Assembly (NCBI RefSeq): GCF_014212175.1
Contig: NZ_JACJVR010000064.1
Coordinates: forward strand, 62,001 to 126,000
DNA: 64,000 bases
Origin: Cohnella xylanilytica
GTDB lineage: Bacteria > Bacillota > Bacilli > Paenibacillales > Paenibacillaceae
Direction of reading: 5' to 3'
The position numbers were made by a program, and so were the translations under genes. Each line of letters opens with the position of its first letter. Positions within the stretch are counted from its first letter, which is position 1. The notes beneath the pieces were generated by a model, which did not search any database, was not told where the DNA came from, and saw nothing but the letters and a program-made list of their open reading frames with translations. This document shows positions 1 to 8,397 of the stretch, piece after piece.

Positions 1-140
1 GGAAGCAGGACATCAACGCCAAGGCGGGCGATCAGGTGGCCTGGCTGAAGGAAGCGGGCTTCCGCGAGGCCGATTGCGTGTTCCGGTATTTCGATTTTGC
101 CGTATTCCACGCGGTCAAGGGCGGAGACGGGAGAGAATAA
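1..140 (+). CDS. C-terminal fragment of a probable SAM-dependent methyltransferase
   Basis: Only the last 45 codons are present, read in frame from base 3 to a TAA at 138-140. The readable end contains the pattern WLKEAGF..ADCVFRYFDFAVF, which resembles the closing strands of class I (UbiE/Methyltransf_11-like) SAM-dependent methyltransferases, where a W-L-x-E-A-G-F turn is followed by an aromatic strand ending in F-A-V-F. No SAM-binding motif can be seen because the N-terminus lies outside the window. The family call is a recognition from a short tail, so it is moderate at best; substrate unknown. Confidence 0.45.
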   Translation, partial: KQDINAKAGDQVAWLKEAGFREADCVFRYFDFAVFHAVKGGDGRE

Positions 141-166
141 AGAGAGCGCCTTAGACGAGAATCGCG

Positions 167-346
167 CGAACAAGCGGAAGAACCCGTCTTACGGGAGCGT
201 TTGACTGGCGCGGGAGCGCCAACAAGCGGAAAAAACCGTCTTGCAGGGTCGTCAGATGGGCGTGGGGGCGCCAACAAGCGGACAAAACCGTCTTGCAGGC
301 GCGTCAGACGGGACCGGCAGCGCGAACAAGCGGAAATAAACGTCTT
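167..346. repeat. Four-copy intergenic repeat, exact 52-bp period
   Basis: A 24-bp core (CRAACAAGCGGAARAAMCCG followed by TCTT, with small variations) begins at 167, 219, 271 and 323, so the copies are spaced exactly 52 bp. The 28 bp between cores are less conserved but still similar in copies 2 and 3 (GCAGG..CGTCAGA.GGG). Each core has an imperfect dyad: AAGCGG on the left and CCGTCTT on the right around an A-rich centre. The array fills most of the 322-bp gap between the methyltransferase fragment and nagE. No coding potential is convincing. Function unknown; it could be a binding-site array or a small dispersed repeat. Confidence 0.9.
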
Positions 347-405
347 CTGCCGGAGCCTGCGGCGGTCCCGGAGCTCGGGCTTCGGGCGGCGGGTTCCGTT
401 TTGTT

Positions 406-434
406 TTGACAAGAAGAGCCCGGAAGACTTAACA
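406..434 (+). promoter_or_regulatory. Weak candidate promoter for nagE-ptsI
   Basis: TTGACA at 406-411 matches the -35 consensus perfectly. With a 17-bp spacer the -10 would be TTAACA (429-434), a poor match. It lies 29 bp upstream of the nagE start, directly after the 52-bp repeat array. I see no clear GlcT-type antiterminator between it and the gene, and there is little room for one. Confidence 0.3.
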
Positions 435-462
435 TCGAGAGAAAGGGGGGCGTTACAGGCTC

Positions 463-2346
463 ATGTTCGGGTTGGGCTATCTCCAACGGCTTGGCCGGGC
501 ACTCATGCTACCGATGACGGTGCTGCCCGCGGCCGCCATACTCATCATGCTCTCCCGCTTGCCGTGGGAATCGCTGGGCTGGCCGACGGCCCCCGAGCTT
601 CTGCACGCGGCGGGCATCTCGATTTTCCAATATGTCCCCTACGTATTCGCGGTCGGAATCGCGCTCAGCATGGCCAACCAATCCGTGTTCGCGGGAATGG
701 CCGCCTTGACCGGAATGATCATTTTTAGTACCGTCACGCATACGTATGATCCGAACGGAGTTCAGCCTTCCATGTTCGCCGGAGCCGTCATCGGCATCGC
801 GTCCGCGCTCGCCAACGAGCGGTTCAAGGCGCTCAAGCTTCCGGAGTGGCTTCAGTTCTTCGGCGGCTCGCGGTTCGTGCCGATCTTCATGGCGGGCTTC
901 TCCCTCTTGTTCTCTTGGCTCATGATCCAAGTCGGACAGACGCTCGTCTCCTGGATCGCCGAGTCCGGCAACGTCATCGGATCCGCCGGCGGGTTCGGCG
1001 TGTTCCTGTACGGATTCCTGCACCGGGTGCTGGTCGCGTTCGGGCTTCACCACCTGCTCAACCATCTGTTCTGGTTCCAGGTCGGGGAGTACCGCTCGCC
1101 TTCCGGCGACGTCTTCTTCGGCGATCTGCCGCGCTTCTTCGCGGGCGATCCGACGGCGGGAGCCTATATGGCCGGCTTGTATCCGATCATCATGTTCGCC
1201 CTGCCGGCGATCGCCTACGCCATCATCCACGAGGCGCGGGAAGACCTGAAGCCGAAGATCGCGAAGCAGTTCCGCGTCGCCGCGCTGACCGCCTTCCTGA
1301 CCGGGGTGACGGAGCCGGTCGAGTTCGCGTTCCTGTTCGTCGCGCCGTACCTGTTCCTCGTTCACGCCCTGATCTCCGGGGGCGTCATGTGGCTCACGTA
1401 CGAGCTGGGCATTCGGGACGGGTTCAGCTTCTCCGCCGGCGCTCTCGAATACTTGATCAACCTTCCCTTGTCCCAGAAGGGCTGGATGATTATCCCGCTC
1501 GGCCTTGCGGTCGGGGCGTTCTATTACGTCCTGTTCCGGCTCACCATCCGCAAGTTCCAGCTGTCGACGCCGGGACGCGAGGATGCGACCCGGCTGGACG
1601 ACTGGGCGGGCGACGTTCCTTACCGCGCGCCGCTTATTCTGCAGGCGCTCGGCGGCAAGGAGAACATCGTCCGGCTCGACGCCTGCATCACGAGGCTGAG
1701 GCTGACGCTGGCGGAAGACCGCCGCATCGACGCCAAGTCGCTGCGCCACCTCGGGGCGGCGGGCGTCATCCATCTCGGCAGCGGCCACGTCCAGGTCGTG
1801 TTCGGCACGTACTCGGACCTGATCCGCGAAGAGATCGCGAAGCTGATGCAGCAGGACGTCCATCAGGTTCAATTCCATGCGCCCATGCAAGGCCGCATGA
1901 TCCCGCTCGAGGACGTCGACGACCCGATCTTCGCGCAGCGGCTCGTCGGCCGCGGCGTCGCGTTCCTGCCCGACAAGGGAGAGCTGGTCGCGCCGGTGGC
2001 CGGCAAGATCATCCATCTGTATCCGTCCAAGCACGCGGTCGGAATCGGGACGAAGGAAGGTCTCGAGGTGCTGCTGCATATCGGCATCGACACGTCCCAG
2101 CTGAAGGACGTCTTCACGGCGCTCGTGCAGGAGGGCGACGAGGTGAGCCCGGGACAGCCGCTCATTCGCTTCCACCTGCCTAAGCTGAAGGCGGGGGCGA
2201 AGTCGATCGCGACCCCGATGGTCATCACCAATTCGGACATCGTGCGTTCCTGGCGCTTCGCGCCGTTCGCGTCCGTGAAGAAGGGGCAGGCGGCGGTCAT
2301 GTCGGTCGTCGTCAAAGAGAGAGAGAATAAGGGGGGAGCATCATGA
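463..2346 (+). CDS. nagE: PTS N-acetylglucosamine-type permease, EIICBA fusion
   Basis: 627-residue membrane sugar permease that couples uptake to phosphorylation. The EIIC domain occupies roughly residues 1-370, with about ten hydrophobic segments and the signature T-G-V-T-E-P-V-E-F. The segment GLHHLLNHLFWFQVGEY fits NagE-type (GlcNAc) rather than PtsG-type permeases. EIIB spans about 388-465 with the phosphorylated Cys408 in LDACITRLRL. A Crr-like EIIA spans about 485-625 with active His539 in LLHIGIDT. The start is ATG with AGGGGGG at 444-450. The stop overlaps the ptsI start (ATGA), so translation is coupled. EI is encoded next door but no ptsH accompanies it. GlcNAc versus glucose specificity is inferred from motifs only. 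Confidence 0.88.
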   Translation: MFGLGYLQRLGRALMLPMTVLPAAAILIMLSRLPWESLGWPTAPELLHAAGISIFQYVPYVFAVGIALSMANQSVFAGMAALTGMIIFSTVTHTYDPNGVQPSMFAGAVIGIASALANERFKALKLPEWLQFFGGSRFVPIFMAGFSLLFSWLMIQVGQTLVSWIAESGNVIGSAGGFGVFLYGFLHRVLVAFGLHHLLNHLFWFQVGEYRSPSGDVFFGDLPRFFAGDPTAGAYMAGLYPIIMFALPAIAYAIIHEAREDLKPKIAKQFRVAALTAFLTGVTEPVEFAFLFVAPYLFLVHALISGGVMWLTYELGIRDGFSFSAGALEYLINLPLSQKGWMIIPLGLAVGAFYYVLFRLTIRKFQLSTPGREDATRLDDWAGDVPYRAPLILQALGGKENIVRLDACITRLRLTLAEDRRIDAKSLRHLGAAGVIHLGSGHVQVVFGTYSDLIREEIAKLMQQDVHQVQFHAPMQGRMIPLEDVDDPIFAQRLVGRGVAFLPDKGELVAPVAGKIIHLYPSKHAVGIGTKEGLEVLLHIGIDTSQLKDVFTALVQEGDEVSPGQPLIRFHLPKLKAGAKSIATPMVITNSDIVRSWRFAPFASVKKGQAAVMSVVVKERENKGGAS

Positions 2347-4097
2347 TCCAAGGGTTGGGCGCATCGGAAGGCATCGCGATCGGCAAAGCGTTCGTCCTTC
2401 CGAACTGGGAATGGGAGCTGCCCGAGCACAAGGTCGGGGTGGGCGATCTCGCTCTCGAATTCGACCGGCTGTACGAAGGCATCAAGCGCTCGAAGACGGA
2501 GATCCAAGAGATGAAGACGGAGATGGACGAGACGGTCGGCTCCGAGGAATCCGGCATCTTCGAAGCGCACCTCGCGATTCTCGACGATCCGGTGTTCATG
2601 AACGAGATCAAGGGGATCATCCAACGGCAGTACAAGGCGGCGGAGGTGGCGGTCAAGGAAGCGATCGACCACTTCGTCACGATGTTCGACCTGCTGGACG
2701 ACGAATACATGAAGGAGCGCGCGCTCGACATCAAGGACGTCGGCAACCGGCTGCTGAAGCATCTGCTCGGCGCCCCGGAGATCATGCTGCCGTCGGATAC
2801 GCAGCCGTTCATCCTGGTCGTCCGGGAGCTGACGCCTTCCCAGCTCATTCACCTGAAGCCGGACGTCGTGCTGGGCATCGTGACGATGGTCGGAAGCCCG
2901 TCCTCCCATTCGGCGATCATGGCCCGGGCGTTCGGCATTCCGCTTGTCATGGGGGTCGAGAACAAGCTGCAGGAGCCGATCGAGACCGGAGACCTGCTCA
3001 TCATCGACGGGGGAGCGGGGCTGCTTCACGTCGAGCCGAACGCCGAGACGATCATGCGGTATTCGGAGATGCGCAAGCGGCACCTGGAATCCCGCGCCCG
3101 CCTGCAGCAGCTCGCCCAGGTTCCTTCCGTCACGCCGGACGGCGAGACGCTCGAGCTGGCGGCGAACATCAGCTCCGTCAAGGAGCTCGACGCGGCGCTC
3201 GGCAGCGGCGCCCAAGGCGTCGGCCTGTTCCGGACCGAGTTCCTGTACATGGACCGGAGCCGGTTCCCGACCGAGGAGGAGCAGTACGAAGTGTACCGGA
3301 TGGCCGCGGAAAAGCTGCAAGGCAAACCCCTCATCATCCGAACGCTCGATATCGGCGGAGACAAGCAGCTCGACTACCACGAGCTGCCGGAAGAGGAGAA
3401 CCCGTTCCTCGGCTTCCGGGCCATCCGCTTCAGCTTGAGCCGCAAGGATCTGTTCAAGGTCCAGCTGCGCGCGATTCTGAGGGCTTCCGCGTACGGCAAC
3501 GTGCAGATCATGTATCCTCTGATCGCGTCGGTGGAGGAAGTGAGGGAAGCGAACGGCGTGCTCGCCGAGGCCATGGGAGAGCTCGAAGCCGAAGGCGTCC
3601 CCTTCCGGAAGGACGTGCCGACCGGCATCATGATCGAAGTGCCGGCCGCGGTGGCGGTCGCCGAGCTGCTGGCCGAAGAAGTCGCCTTCTTCAGCATCGG
3701 AACGAACGATCTCGTTCAGTTCACGCTCGCCGTGGACCGGATGAACGAGCAGATCAGCTACTTGTACGAGCCGTATCACCCGGCCGTGCTGCGCATGCTG
3801 CGCGCGGTCGTCCAGGCGGCGAAGCGCCGCGGCATCCAGGTCAACGTCTGCGGCGAGCTCGCCGGGGACGTCCGCGCGATGCCGATCTGGCTCGGGCTCG
3901 GCATCCACGAGCTGAGCTTGTCGGCGCAGGCGATCCTGCCCGTCAAGGAGACGATGCTGCGCACGTACGCCCGGGAGAGCCGCGCGTTGATGGAGGAGAT
4001 CTTCAAGCTGCGCACCGCGAAGGAGATCCGCGACCGGCTGGAGAGGTTCCATGCCGAGGCGACGCTCGCGGCGGGGAACGTGCGGCCGGGGGTGTAG
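2343..4097 (+). CDS. ptsI: Phosphoenolpyruvate-protein phosphotransferase (PTS Enzyme I)
   Basis: 584 residues, normal for Enzyme I. It autophosphorylates from PEP and passes the phosphate to HPr in the cytoplasm. The phospho-histidine domain has the motif G-S-P-S-S-H-S-A-I-M-A-R with His189, the canonical position. The C-terminal PEP-binding TIM barrel has RTLDIGGDKQ, the LFRTEFLYMD segment, and the catalytic cysteine loop VCGELAGD (Cys503). The ATG at 2343 overlaps the nagE stop by 4 bp. The gene order nagE-ptsI without ptsH is unusual because ptsH usually precedes ptsI; a true HPr must be encoded elsewhere. A bidirectional hairpin follows. Confidence 0.95.
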   Translation: MIQGLGASEGIAIGKAFVLPNWEWELPEHKVGVGDLALEFDRLYEGIKRSKTEIQEMKTEMDETVGSEESGIFEAHLAILDDPVFMNEIKGIIQRQYKAAEVAVKEAIDHFVTMFDLLDDEYMKERALDIKDVGNRLLKHLLGAPEIMLPSDTQPFILVVRELTPSQLIHLKPDVVLGIVTMVGSPSSHSAIMARAFGIPLVMGVENKLQEPIETGDLLIIDGGAGLLHVEPNAETIMRYSEMRKRHLESRARLQQLAQVPSVTPDGETLELAANISSVKELDAALGSGAQGVGLFRTEFLYMDRSRFPTEEEQYEVYRMAAEKLQGKPLIIRTLDIGGDKQLDYHELPEEENPFLGFRAIRFSLSRKDLFKVQLRAILRASAYGNVQIMYPLIASVEEVREANGVLAEAMGELEAEGVPFRKDVPTGIMIEVPAAVAVAELLAEEVAFFSIGTNDLVQFTLAVDRMNEQISYLYEPYHPAVLRMLRAVVQAAKRRGIQVNVCGELAGDVRAMPIWLGLGIHELSLSAQAILPVKETMLRTYARESRALMEEIFKLRTAKEIRDRLERFHAEATLAAGNVRPGV

Positions 4098-4131
4098 CCG
4101 TCCGGGCGCCCCGTCTCGGCCTCATAAAGGA

Positions 4132-4181
4132 GAAGAGGGGCGGCTCGCGCCGGCGCCTATCGCCGGGAGCCGTCCCTCTTC
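4132..4181. terminator. Bidirectional terminator between ptsI and the DJ-1/PfpI gene
   Basis: GAAGAGGGGCGGCTC (4132-4146) pairs with GAGCCGTCCCTCTTC (4167-4181), a 15-bp stem with one mismatch, between two convergent genes. T-tracts are weak on both sides. Confidence 0.65.
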
Positions 4182-4194
4182 TTCGACCGGCGCC

Positions 4195-4719
4195 TTAGCG
4201 CCGGCCGTACAACGCGTCGCAGAACGCCTTGGCGTACTCCGGAAGATCCGGCGGCCGCCTTGCGGAGATCAGATTGCCGTCGACGACGACGGGCTCGTCG
4301 AACCATTCGGCTCCCGCGTTCTCCATGTCGTCGCGGATGCCCGGCATGGAGGTCACCTTCCGGCCGGACAGAATCTTCGCCGAGACGAGCACCCATCCGG
4401 CATGGCAGATCTGGCCGATCGGCTTCCCGGCCGCGTTCATCTCGCGGACGAACTTCAGCACGTTCGCGTCGCGGCGGATCTTGTCGGGCGCCCAGCCCCC
4501 CGGCACGAGCAGGCCGTCGAACGCGTTCGCGTCCAGCACGTCGTAGCCGATGTCCGCGACGGCGGGAACGCCGTATTTGCCGATATGCTTCCGGCCCTTC
4601 TCGGGTCCCGCGTACACCACCGTCGCGCCTTCCTCGCGGGCCCGGTAGACGGGGTACCACAGTTCCAAATCTTCGAATTCGTCGTCCACCAGGCAGACGA
4701 CCGTCTTGGCTCGCGTCAT
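4195..4719 (-). CDS. DJ-1/PfpI family protein (type 1 glutamine amidotransferase-like)
   Basis: 174 residues. The nucleophile elbow Q-I-C-H-A-G-W carries the family cysteine, and the C-terminal signature AEWFDEPVVVDGNLISARRPPDLP is typical of the PfpI/YhbO group. These proteins are described as intracellular proteases, chaperones or glyoxal/protein deglycases; which applies here cannot be decided from sequence. I chose ATG at 4719 because AAGGAGG lies 7 bp upstream; a longer in-frame start at 4791 has no ribosome site. The gene is convergent with ptsI and divergent from the VanZ-like gene, so it is probably monocistronic. Confidence 0.85.
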   Translation of the reverse strand: MTRAKTVVCLVDDEFEDLELWYPVYRAREEGATVVYAGPEKGRKHIGKYGVPAVADIGYDVLDANAFDGLLVPGGWAPDKIRRDANVLKFVREMNAAGKPIGQICHAGWVLVSAKILSGRKVTSMPGIRDDMENAGAEWFDEPVVVDGNLISARRPPDLPEYAKAFCDALYGRR

Positions 4720-4820
4720 GCGGCAGCCTCCTTGCTCTATTAGCGGAATCACGTCCGTTCTCATTCTATCAAAATCGCGGCATTCATTCATCCCGACATC
4801 GAAGGAGGCGTTAACCGAAT

Positions 4821-5255
4821 ATGGAAGCGAACCGCGCGTCCTTCCGCATCGTTCTGCGCTGGCTTCCGGCCGTCGCCTGCATGGCCATCATCTTCGCCTT
4901 GTCCGCCCGCACGGGAGGGGAGCTCGACGGCTGGCTGCCGTGGGCGCGGAAGCTGTTCCCGGGGCTCGAGACGTTCGACCCCGTCCACTACGTCGCTTAT
5001 TTCGCGCTGGCCGTCGCGTTCGCGATCGGGTTCGGCTTCGGGCGGATGAACGCCTGGCGCTGCCTGCTCGTCCTCGTCCTGTCCGTCGCGTACGGCGCCA
5101 CCGACGAATGGCACCAATCCTACGTTCCGGGCCGTTCCCCGGACTGGGGCGACCTGCTGCACGACGGGATCGGGGCGGCCGTCGCCGTCGCGGCGATCTG
5201 GCTCTGGAGAAGGGCCCGGCTTCTCGCAAGTTCCAAAAATTACAGCGGCTCCTAA
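4821..5255 (+). CDS. VanZ family membrane protein
   Basis: 144 residues with four hydrophobic segments (about 10-28, 52-72, 80-97, 112-130). The VanZ family signature D-E-W-H-Q-S-Y-V-P-G-R lies between the third and fourth segments. VanZ itself raises teicoplanin resistance in enterococci, but most Bacillales relatives are single chromosomal genes of unknown role, and nothing here links it to a resistance cluster. The ATG is preceded by AAGGAGG at 4802-4808. Confidence 0.85.
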   Translation: MEANRASFRIVLRWLPAVACMAIIFALSARTGGELDGWLPWARKLFPGLETFDPVHYVAYFALAVAFAIGFGFGRMNAWRCLLVLVLSVAYGATDEWHQSYVPGRSPDWGDLLHDGIGAAVAVAAIWLWRRARLLASSKNYSGS

Positions 5256-5357
5256 AGAAGGAATCTTGAGTTCCTTGGGCGAATACAATGGTCAAGGAAG
5301 CGGGCCCGCGTTCGGCTTCCTTCTGTCCATTCTATGTCGGTCAAGGAGAGAACCCCG

Positions 5358-5768
5358 TTGTTGAAACGCTGCACCTGCGGTCACGCCATGAAGTTGATTT
5401 TGCGCACCGTCATCCACGCGCGTAAAGTGAGCATAACCAACGTTCCCGTCTATTCCTGCGAGCAATGCCCCCGCAACGAGGTGTTCCCCGGCGTCAAAGA
5501 GGACTTGGGACGGCTCGTCGGCCGGCTGGGCTCCGACCCGAAGCCGCAGCATATCCCGTTCGACGAGGTCCACGAATGGGCCGGGGTTCTTCGGGAAGCG
5601 CTCGCGCGCAAGAAGCCGCTTCAGGCGGTGTCGGTGGCCTCCATCGCCGAAGAGAGAACGAACGAGCTGCTCGATCTCATGCTGATCGCGTCTTCGGTCG
5701 GCGACGAAGCCTGGATGGCGGAGCTGAAGAGCCGATTGTCGCAATTAAGCGCTCAATACATATCCTGA
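5358..5768 (+). CDS. Small zinc-finger-like protein, YgiT-type N-terminus
   Basis: 136 residues from TTG 5358 (AAGGAG at 5343-5348); an ATG at 5334 is in frame but has no ribosome site and lies upstream of the Shine-Dalgarno. The N-terminus has two cysteine pairs, C-T-C-G and C-E-Q-C, with V-P-V-Y-S-C before the second, as in YgiT-type zinc fingers. The rest is a predicted helical region with no recognised catalytic motif. Similar uncharacterised proteins occur in Paenibacillaceae. A strong terminator follows, so the gene stands alone. Confidence 0.65.
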   Translation: MLKRCTCGHAMKLILRTVIHARKVSITNVPVYSCEQCPRNEVFPGVKEDLGRLVGRLGSDPKPQHIPFDEVHEWAGVLREALARKKPLQAVSVASIAEERTNELLDLMLIASSVGDEAWMAELKSRLSQLSAQYIS

Positions 5769-5786
5769 GCCGGGAGCACAAGGCCG

Positions 5787-5815
5787 ACGGGGCGAATTTC
5801 GCCCCGTTTCTTTTT
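5787..5815 (+). terminator. Rho-independent terminator
   Basis: Perfect 10-bp stem ACGGGGCGAA/TTCGCCCCGT (5787-5807) with a minimal loop, then TTCTTTTT (5808-5815). Confidence 0.92.
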
Positions 5816-5879
5816 GCGCTTCCGGCTTATTTCTGATACCATGAAAATAAGCAGAATTATTTTCAAGGAGGGAATCGTA

Positions 5880-6245
5880 GTGGCGGTTATCCGGCAATTG
5901 TCGACATTGGAGGATTGGCAGGAGACGCTTCGGCAGTCCGCGGAGAAGCCGGTGCTCGTGTTCAAGCACAGCACGCAGTGCTCCGTCAGCGCGGGCGCCC
6001 ACGAAGAGCTGATGAACTACGTATCGGACGCTTCCGACGAGGTCGGCTTCGCGCTCGTGCGGGTCATCGAGGAGCGCCCCGTCAGCAATGCCATCGCCGA
6101 GACGCTGGGCGTCACGCACAAGTCGCCGCAGGCGATTCTGGTGAAGGACGGCCAAGCGGTGTGGGACGAATCCCATTGGCGAATCACGTATCCGTTCCTC
6201 AGCGAGCGTCTCGGGGAACCGGGAGGAAGCCGGACCGAAGCCTAA
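5880..6245 (+). CDS. brxC: Bacilliredoxin-like protein (YtxJ/BrxC family)
   Basis: 121 residues, the normal length for YtxJ (DUF2847). The core H-S-T-Q-C-S-V-S-A holds the single redox cysteine of the monothiol bacilliredoxins; the family removes bacillithiol from mixed disulfides in the cytoplasm. The thioredoxin-like cis-proline region is seen as H-K-S-P-Q-A-I-L. I chose GTG 5880 because AAGGAGGG (5865-5872) is 7 bp upstream; an ATG at 5814 lies inside the preceding terminator. Proximity to ccpA recalls the B. subtilis ytxJ-aroA-ccpA order, with aroA absent here. Confidence 0.87.
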   Translation: MAVIRQLSTLEDWQETLRQSAEKPVLVFKHSTQCSVSAGAHEELMNYVSDASDEVGFALVRVIEERPVSNAIAETLGVTHKSPQAILVKDGQAVWDESHWRITYPFLSERLGEPGGSRTEA

Positions 6246-6313
6246 GAGGCGGCATCGGCGGCCGAGGGCCGTCGGGCATCGCGCGAACCGGCCCGAATGA
6301 ACCGACGTAAACG

Positions 6314-6342
6314 TTGCGAATCCGACTGTTTTGTAATATCAT
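6314..6342 (+). promoter_or_regulatory. Candidate sigma-A promoter of ccpA
   Basis: TTGCGA (6314-6319), 17-bp spacer, TATCAT (6337-6342), 65 bp upstream of the ccpA GTG. Confidence 0.6.
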
Positions 6343-6407
6343 TACCTTATTATCCCATGGACGAGCCGGCTACAGACTAGGTTGTTCATGACATTGGAGC
6401 GAGTGAC

Positions 6408-7412
6408 GTGACGGTAACCATTTATGATGTGGCTCGTGAAGCCGGCGTGTCGATGGCGACGGTATCGCGGGTTGTCAATAACAATCCGAACGTGAAGCCG
6501 CAGACCCGCAAGAAAGTGTACGAAGCGATCGAACGTCTCGGTTACCGGCCGAATGCGGTCGCTCGCGGGCTGGCGAGCAAGAAGACGACGACCGTAGGGG
6601 TCGTCATTCCCGATATCGCGAACGCGATCTTCGCCGAAGTCGCCCGCGGAATCGAAGACATCGCGAACATGTACCATTACAATATCATTCTCTGCAACGC
6701 CGACAAGCGGAAGGAGAAGGAGATCCGGGTCATCAACACGCTGCTCGAGAAGCAGGTGGACGGGCTCCTGTTCATGGGCGGCGCCGTAACGGACGAGCAT
6801 CTTCAGGCGTTCAGCACCTCCAACGTGCCGATCGTGCTGTGCGCGACGACCGACGAGAAGGGAACGATGCCTTCCGTCGACATCGACCATGAAGGAGCCG
6901 CCTTCGACGCGGTCAACCGTCTGCTGTCCGAAGGCCACCGCGCGATCGCGATGATCAGCGGAACGCTCCAGGATCCGGCGAACGGCTACGCCCGTTACCA
7001 GGGGTACAAGCGCGCGCTGGAAGCGGCCGGCCTCCCGGTGGACGAGCAGTACGTCCGGGTCGGCAATTACAAGTACGAATCGGGCATGGAAGCCGCCCAG
7101 TATTTCCTCGGCCTGCCCAAGCGTCCGTCGGCGATCTTCGCCGCGACGGACGAGATGGCGATCGGGGCGATCCACGCCATTCAAGACGCCGGCCTTCGCG
7201 TCCCCGAAGACGTGTCCGTCATCAGCGTCGACAACATCCGGATGGCCTCGATGGTCCGGCCGCAGCTGACGACCGTGGCTCAGCCGATGTACGACATCGG
7301 CGCCGTGTCGATGCGGCTTCTGACGAAGCTGATGAAGAAGGAGACGGTCGAGCAGGCCAAGGTCGTGCTCCCTCACGAATTGATCGTGCGCCAATCGGTC
7401 GCTTCGGTCTAA
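6408..7412 (+). CDS. ccpA: Catabolite control protein A, LacI/GalR family regulator
   Basis: 334 residues, the normal size. The N-terminal helix-turn-helix [18 protein letters not shown] and hinge helix [11 protein letters not shown] are those of CcpA, followed by a periplasmic-binding-protein-like core. CcpA bound to Ser46-phosphorylated HPr or Crh represses or activates carbon genes at cre sites in Firmicutes. The GTG start has GGAGCGA upstream. Two candidate cre sites lie about 3.5 kb away at acuA/acsA, and an HPr-like protein is encoded at 25738. A terminator isolates it from mtnN. Confidence 0.96.
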   Translation: MTVTIYDVAREAGVSMATVSRVVNNNPNVKPQTRKKVYEAIERLGYRPNAVARGLASKKTTTVGVVIPDIANAIFAEVARGIEDIANMYHYNIILCNADKRKEKEIRVINTLLEKQVDGLLFMGGAVTDEHLQAFSTSNVPIVLCATTDEKGTMPSVDIDHEGAAFDAVNRLLSEGHRAIAMISGTLQDPANGYARYQGYKRALEAAGLPVDEQYVRVGNYKYESGMEAAQYFLGLPKRPSAIFAATDEMAIGAIHAIQDAGLRVPEDVSVISVDNIRMASMVRPQLTTVAQPMYDIGAVSMRLLTKLMKKETVEQAKVVLPHELIVRQSVASV

Positions 7413-7439
7413 GCGCGATCGTCGACTGCACGCAAACAG

Positions 7440-7482
7440 ATGCCCTGCGCGGGAACGTATCGGCCCGCGCCAGGGCATTTTC
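7440..7482 (+). terminator. Terminator after ccpA
   Basis: ATGCCCTGCGCGGG (7440-7453) pairs with CCCGCGCCAGGGCAT (7464-7478), one bulge, then TTTTCT. Confidence 0.8.
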
Positions 7483-7507
7483 TGGATGTAGGAGGAGGAA
7501 TTAGACA

Positions 7508-8197
7508 ATGATCGGCATTATCGGAGCGATGCAAGAGGAAGTCGATCTGTTGCTGAGCGGGTTGTGCGACGCCGTGGAGATGAACCGCTCCGGCATTCGC
7601 TTCCATACGGGAACGCTGCACGGGAAGCCCGTCGTCATCTGCAAGTGCGGCGTCGGCAAGGTGAACGCGGCCGTCTACACGCAGGTGCTCATCGACCGGT
7701 TCAACGCGAACAAAGTGATCTTCACGGGAGTGGCCGGGGCGCTCGATCCGGAACTGAACATCGGCGACATCGTCATCTCGACGAGCTGCCAGCAGCACGA
7801 TATGGACGTGACGCCTCTCGGGTTCGCGAGAGGGGTTATCCCGTTCCAGGAGGTGTCCGACTGGCCGGCGGACCCGGAGCTCGTGGCGATCGCCGTCGAG
7901 GCAGGGGAGAAGGCGGCTCCGGGCCGCTGCAAGAAGGGCAAGATCCTGTCGGGCGACCAGTTCATCGCCGACCGGGACAAGGTGCGGGAGCTGCACGAGA
8001 CGTTCGGCGGCGCGTGCACGGAGATGGAAGGAGCGGCCGTCGCGCAAGCTTGCGCGATGAACGAGGTTCCTTACGTCGTCATCCGCTCGATGTCGGACAA
8101 GGCCGACGGCTCCGCTTCCGTGAACTTCGCGGAATTCACGGTGGAAGCGTCGAATCGCTCGTACGCGATCGTGAACGAGATGCTGCGGAAGCTGTAA
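7508..8197 (+). CDS. mtnN: 5'-methylthioadenosine/S-adenosylhomocysteine nucleosidase
   Basis: 229 residues. Hydrolyses MTA and SAH to free adenine, feeding methionine salvage and the activated methyl cycle. The PNP/UDP family features are clear: start M-I-G-I-I-G-A-M-Q-E-E, the ribose-binding F-T-G-V-A-G-A, the C-T-E-M-E-G-A-A-V-A substrate loop and the catalytic Asp in R-S-M-S-D-K-A-D. GGAGGAGG stands 8 bp before the ATG. Monocistronic between two terminators; no salvage genes are next to it. Confidence 0.95.
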   Translation: MIGIIGAMQEEVDLLLSGLCDAVEMNRSGIRFHTGTLHGKPVVICKCGVGKVNAAVYTQVLIDRFNANKVIFTGVAGALDPELNIGDIVISTSCQQHDMDVTPLGFARGVIPFQEVSDWPADPELVAIAVEAGEKAAPGRCKKGKILSGDQFIADRDKVRELHETFGGACTEMEGAAVAQACAMNEVPYVVIRSMSDKADGSASVNFAEFTVEASNRSYAIVNEMLRKL

Positions 8198-8321
8198 TGG
8201 CAGTTCGGCAGCGGCAATGCCGTATCTTGACCCGTGATAGCTGTTGCCGAATCGGCGTTGCCGGATGATCGAAGCTATTTTGGCGACGCTGAATGGCGGC
8301 GATATCCGCAACCTAACCGTC

Positions 8322-8344
8322 AAAGGCCGCCGAAGCGGCCTTTT
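8322..8344 (+). terminator. Terminator downstream of mtnN
   Basis: AAGGCCGC / GCGGCCTT stem with a CGAA tetraloop and TTTT at its 3' side. The 125 bp between mtnN and this hairpin hold further short inverted repeats (for example GCCGAATCGGC) but no gene. Confidence 0.85.
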
Positions 8345-8397
8345 GTCGTTGCCGTCGGCGGGAAGAGGCGATTCTTAACGATAAGGGGGACAAGTCG

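Noticed and set aside
167-346. Could the 52-bp array be a CRISPR?
   Set aside because: Only four units, spacers that resemble one another, and no cas genes. The same applies to the 51-bp array at 61157.
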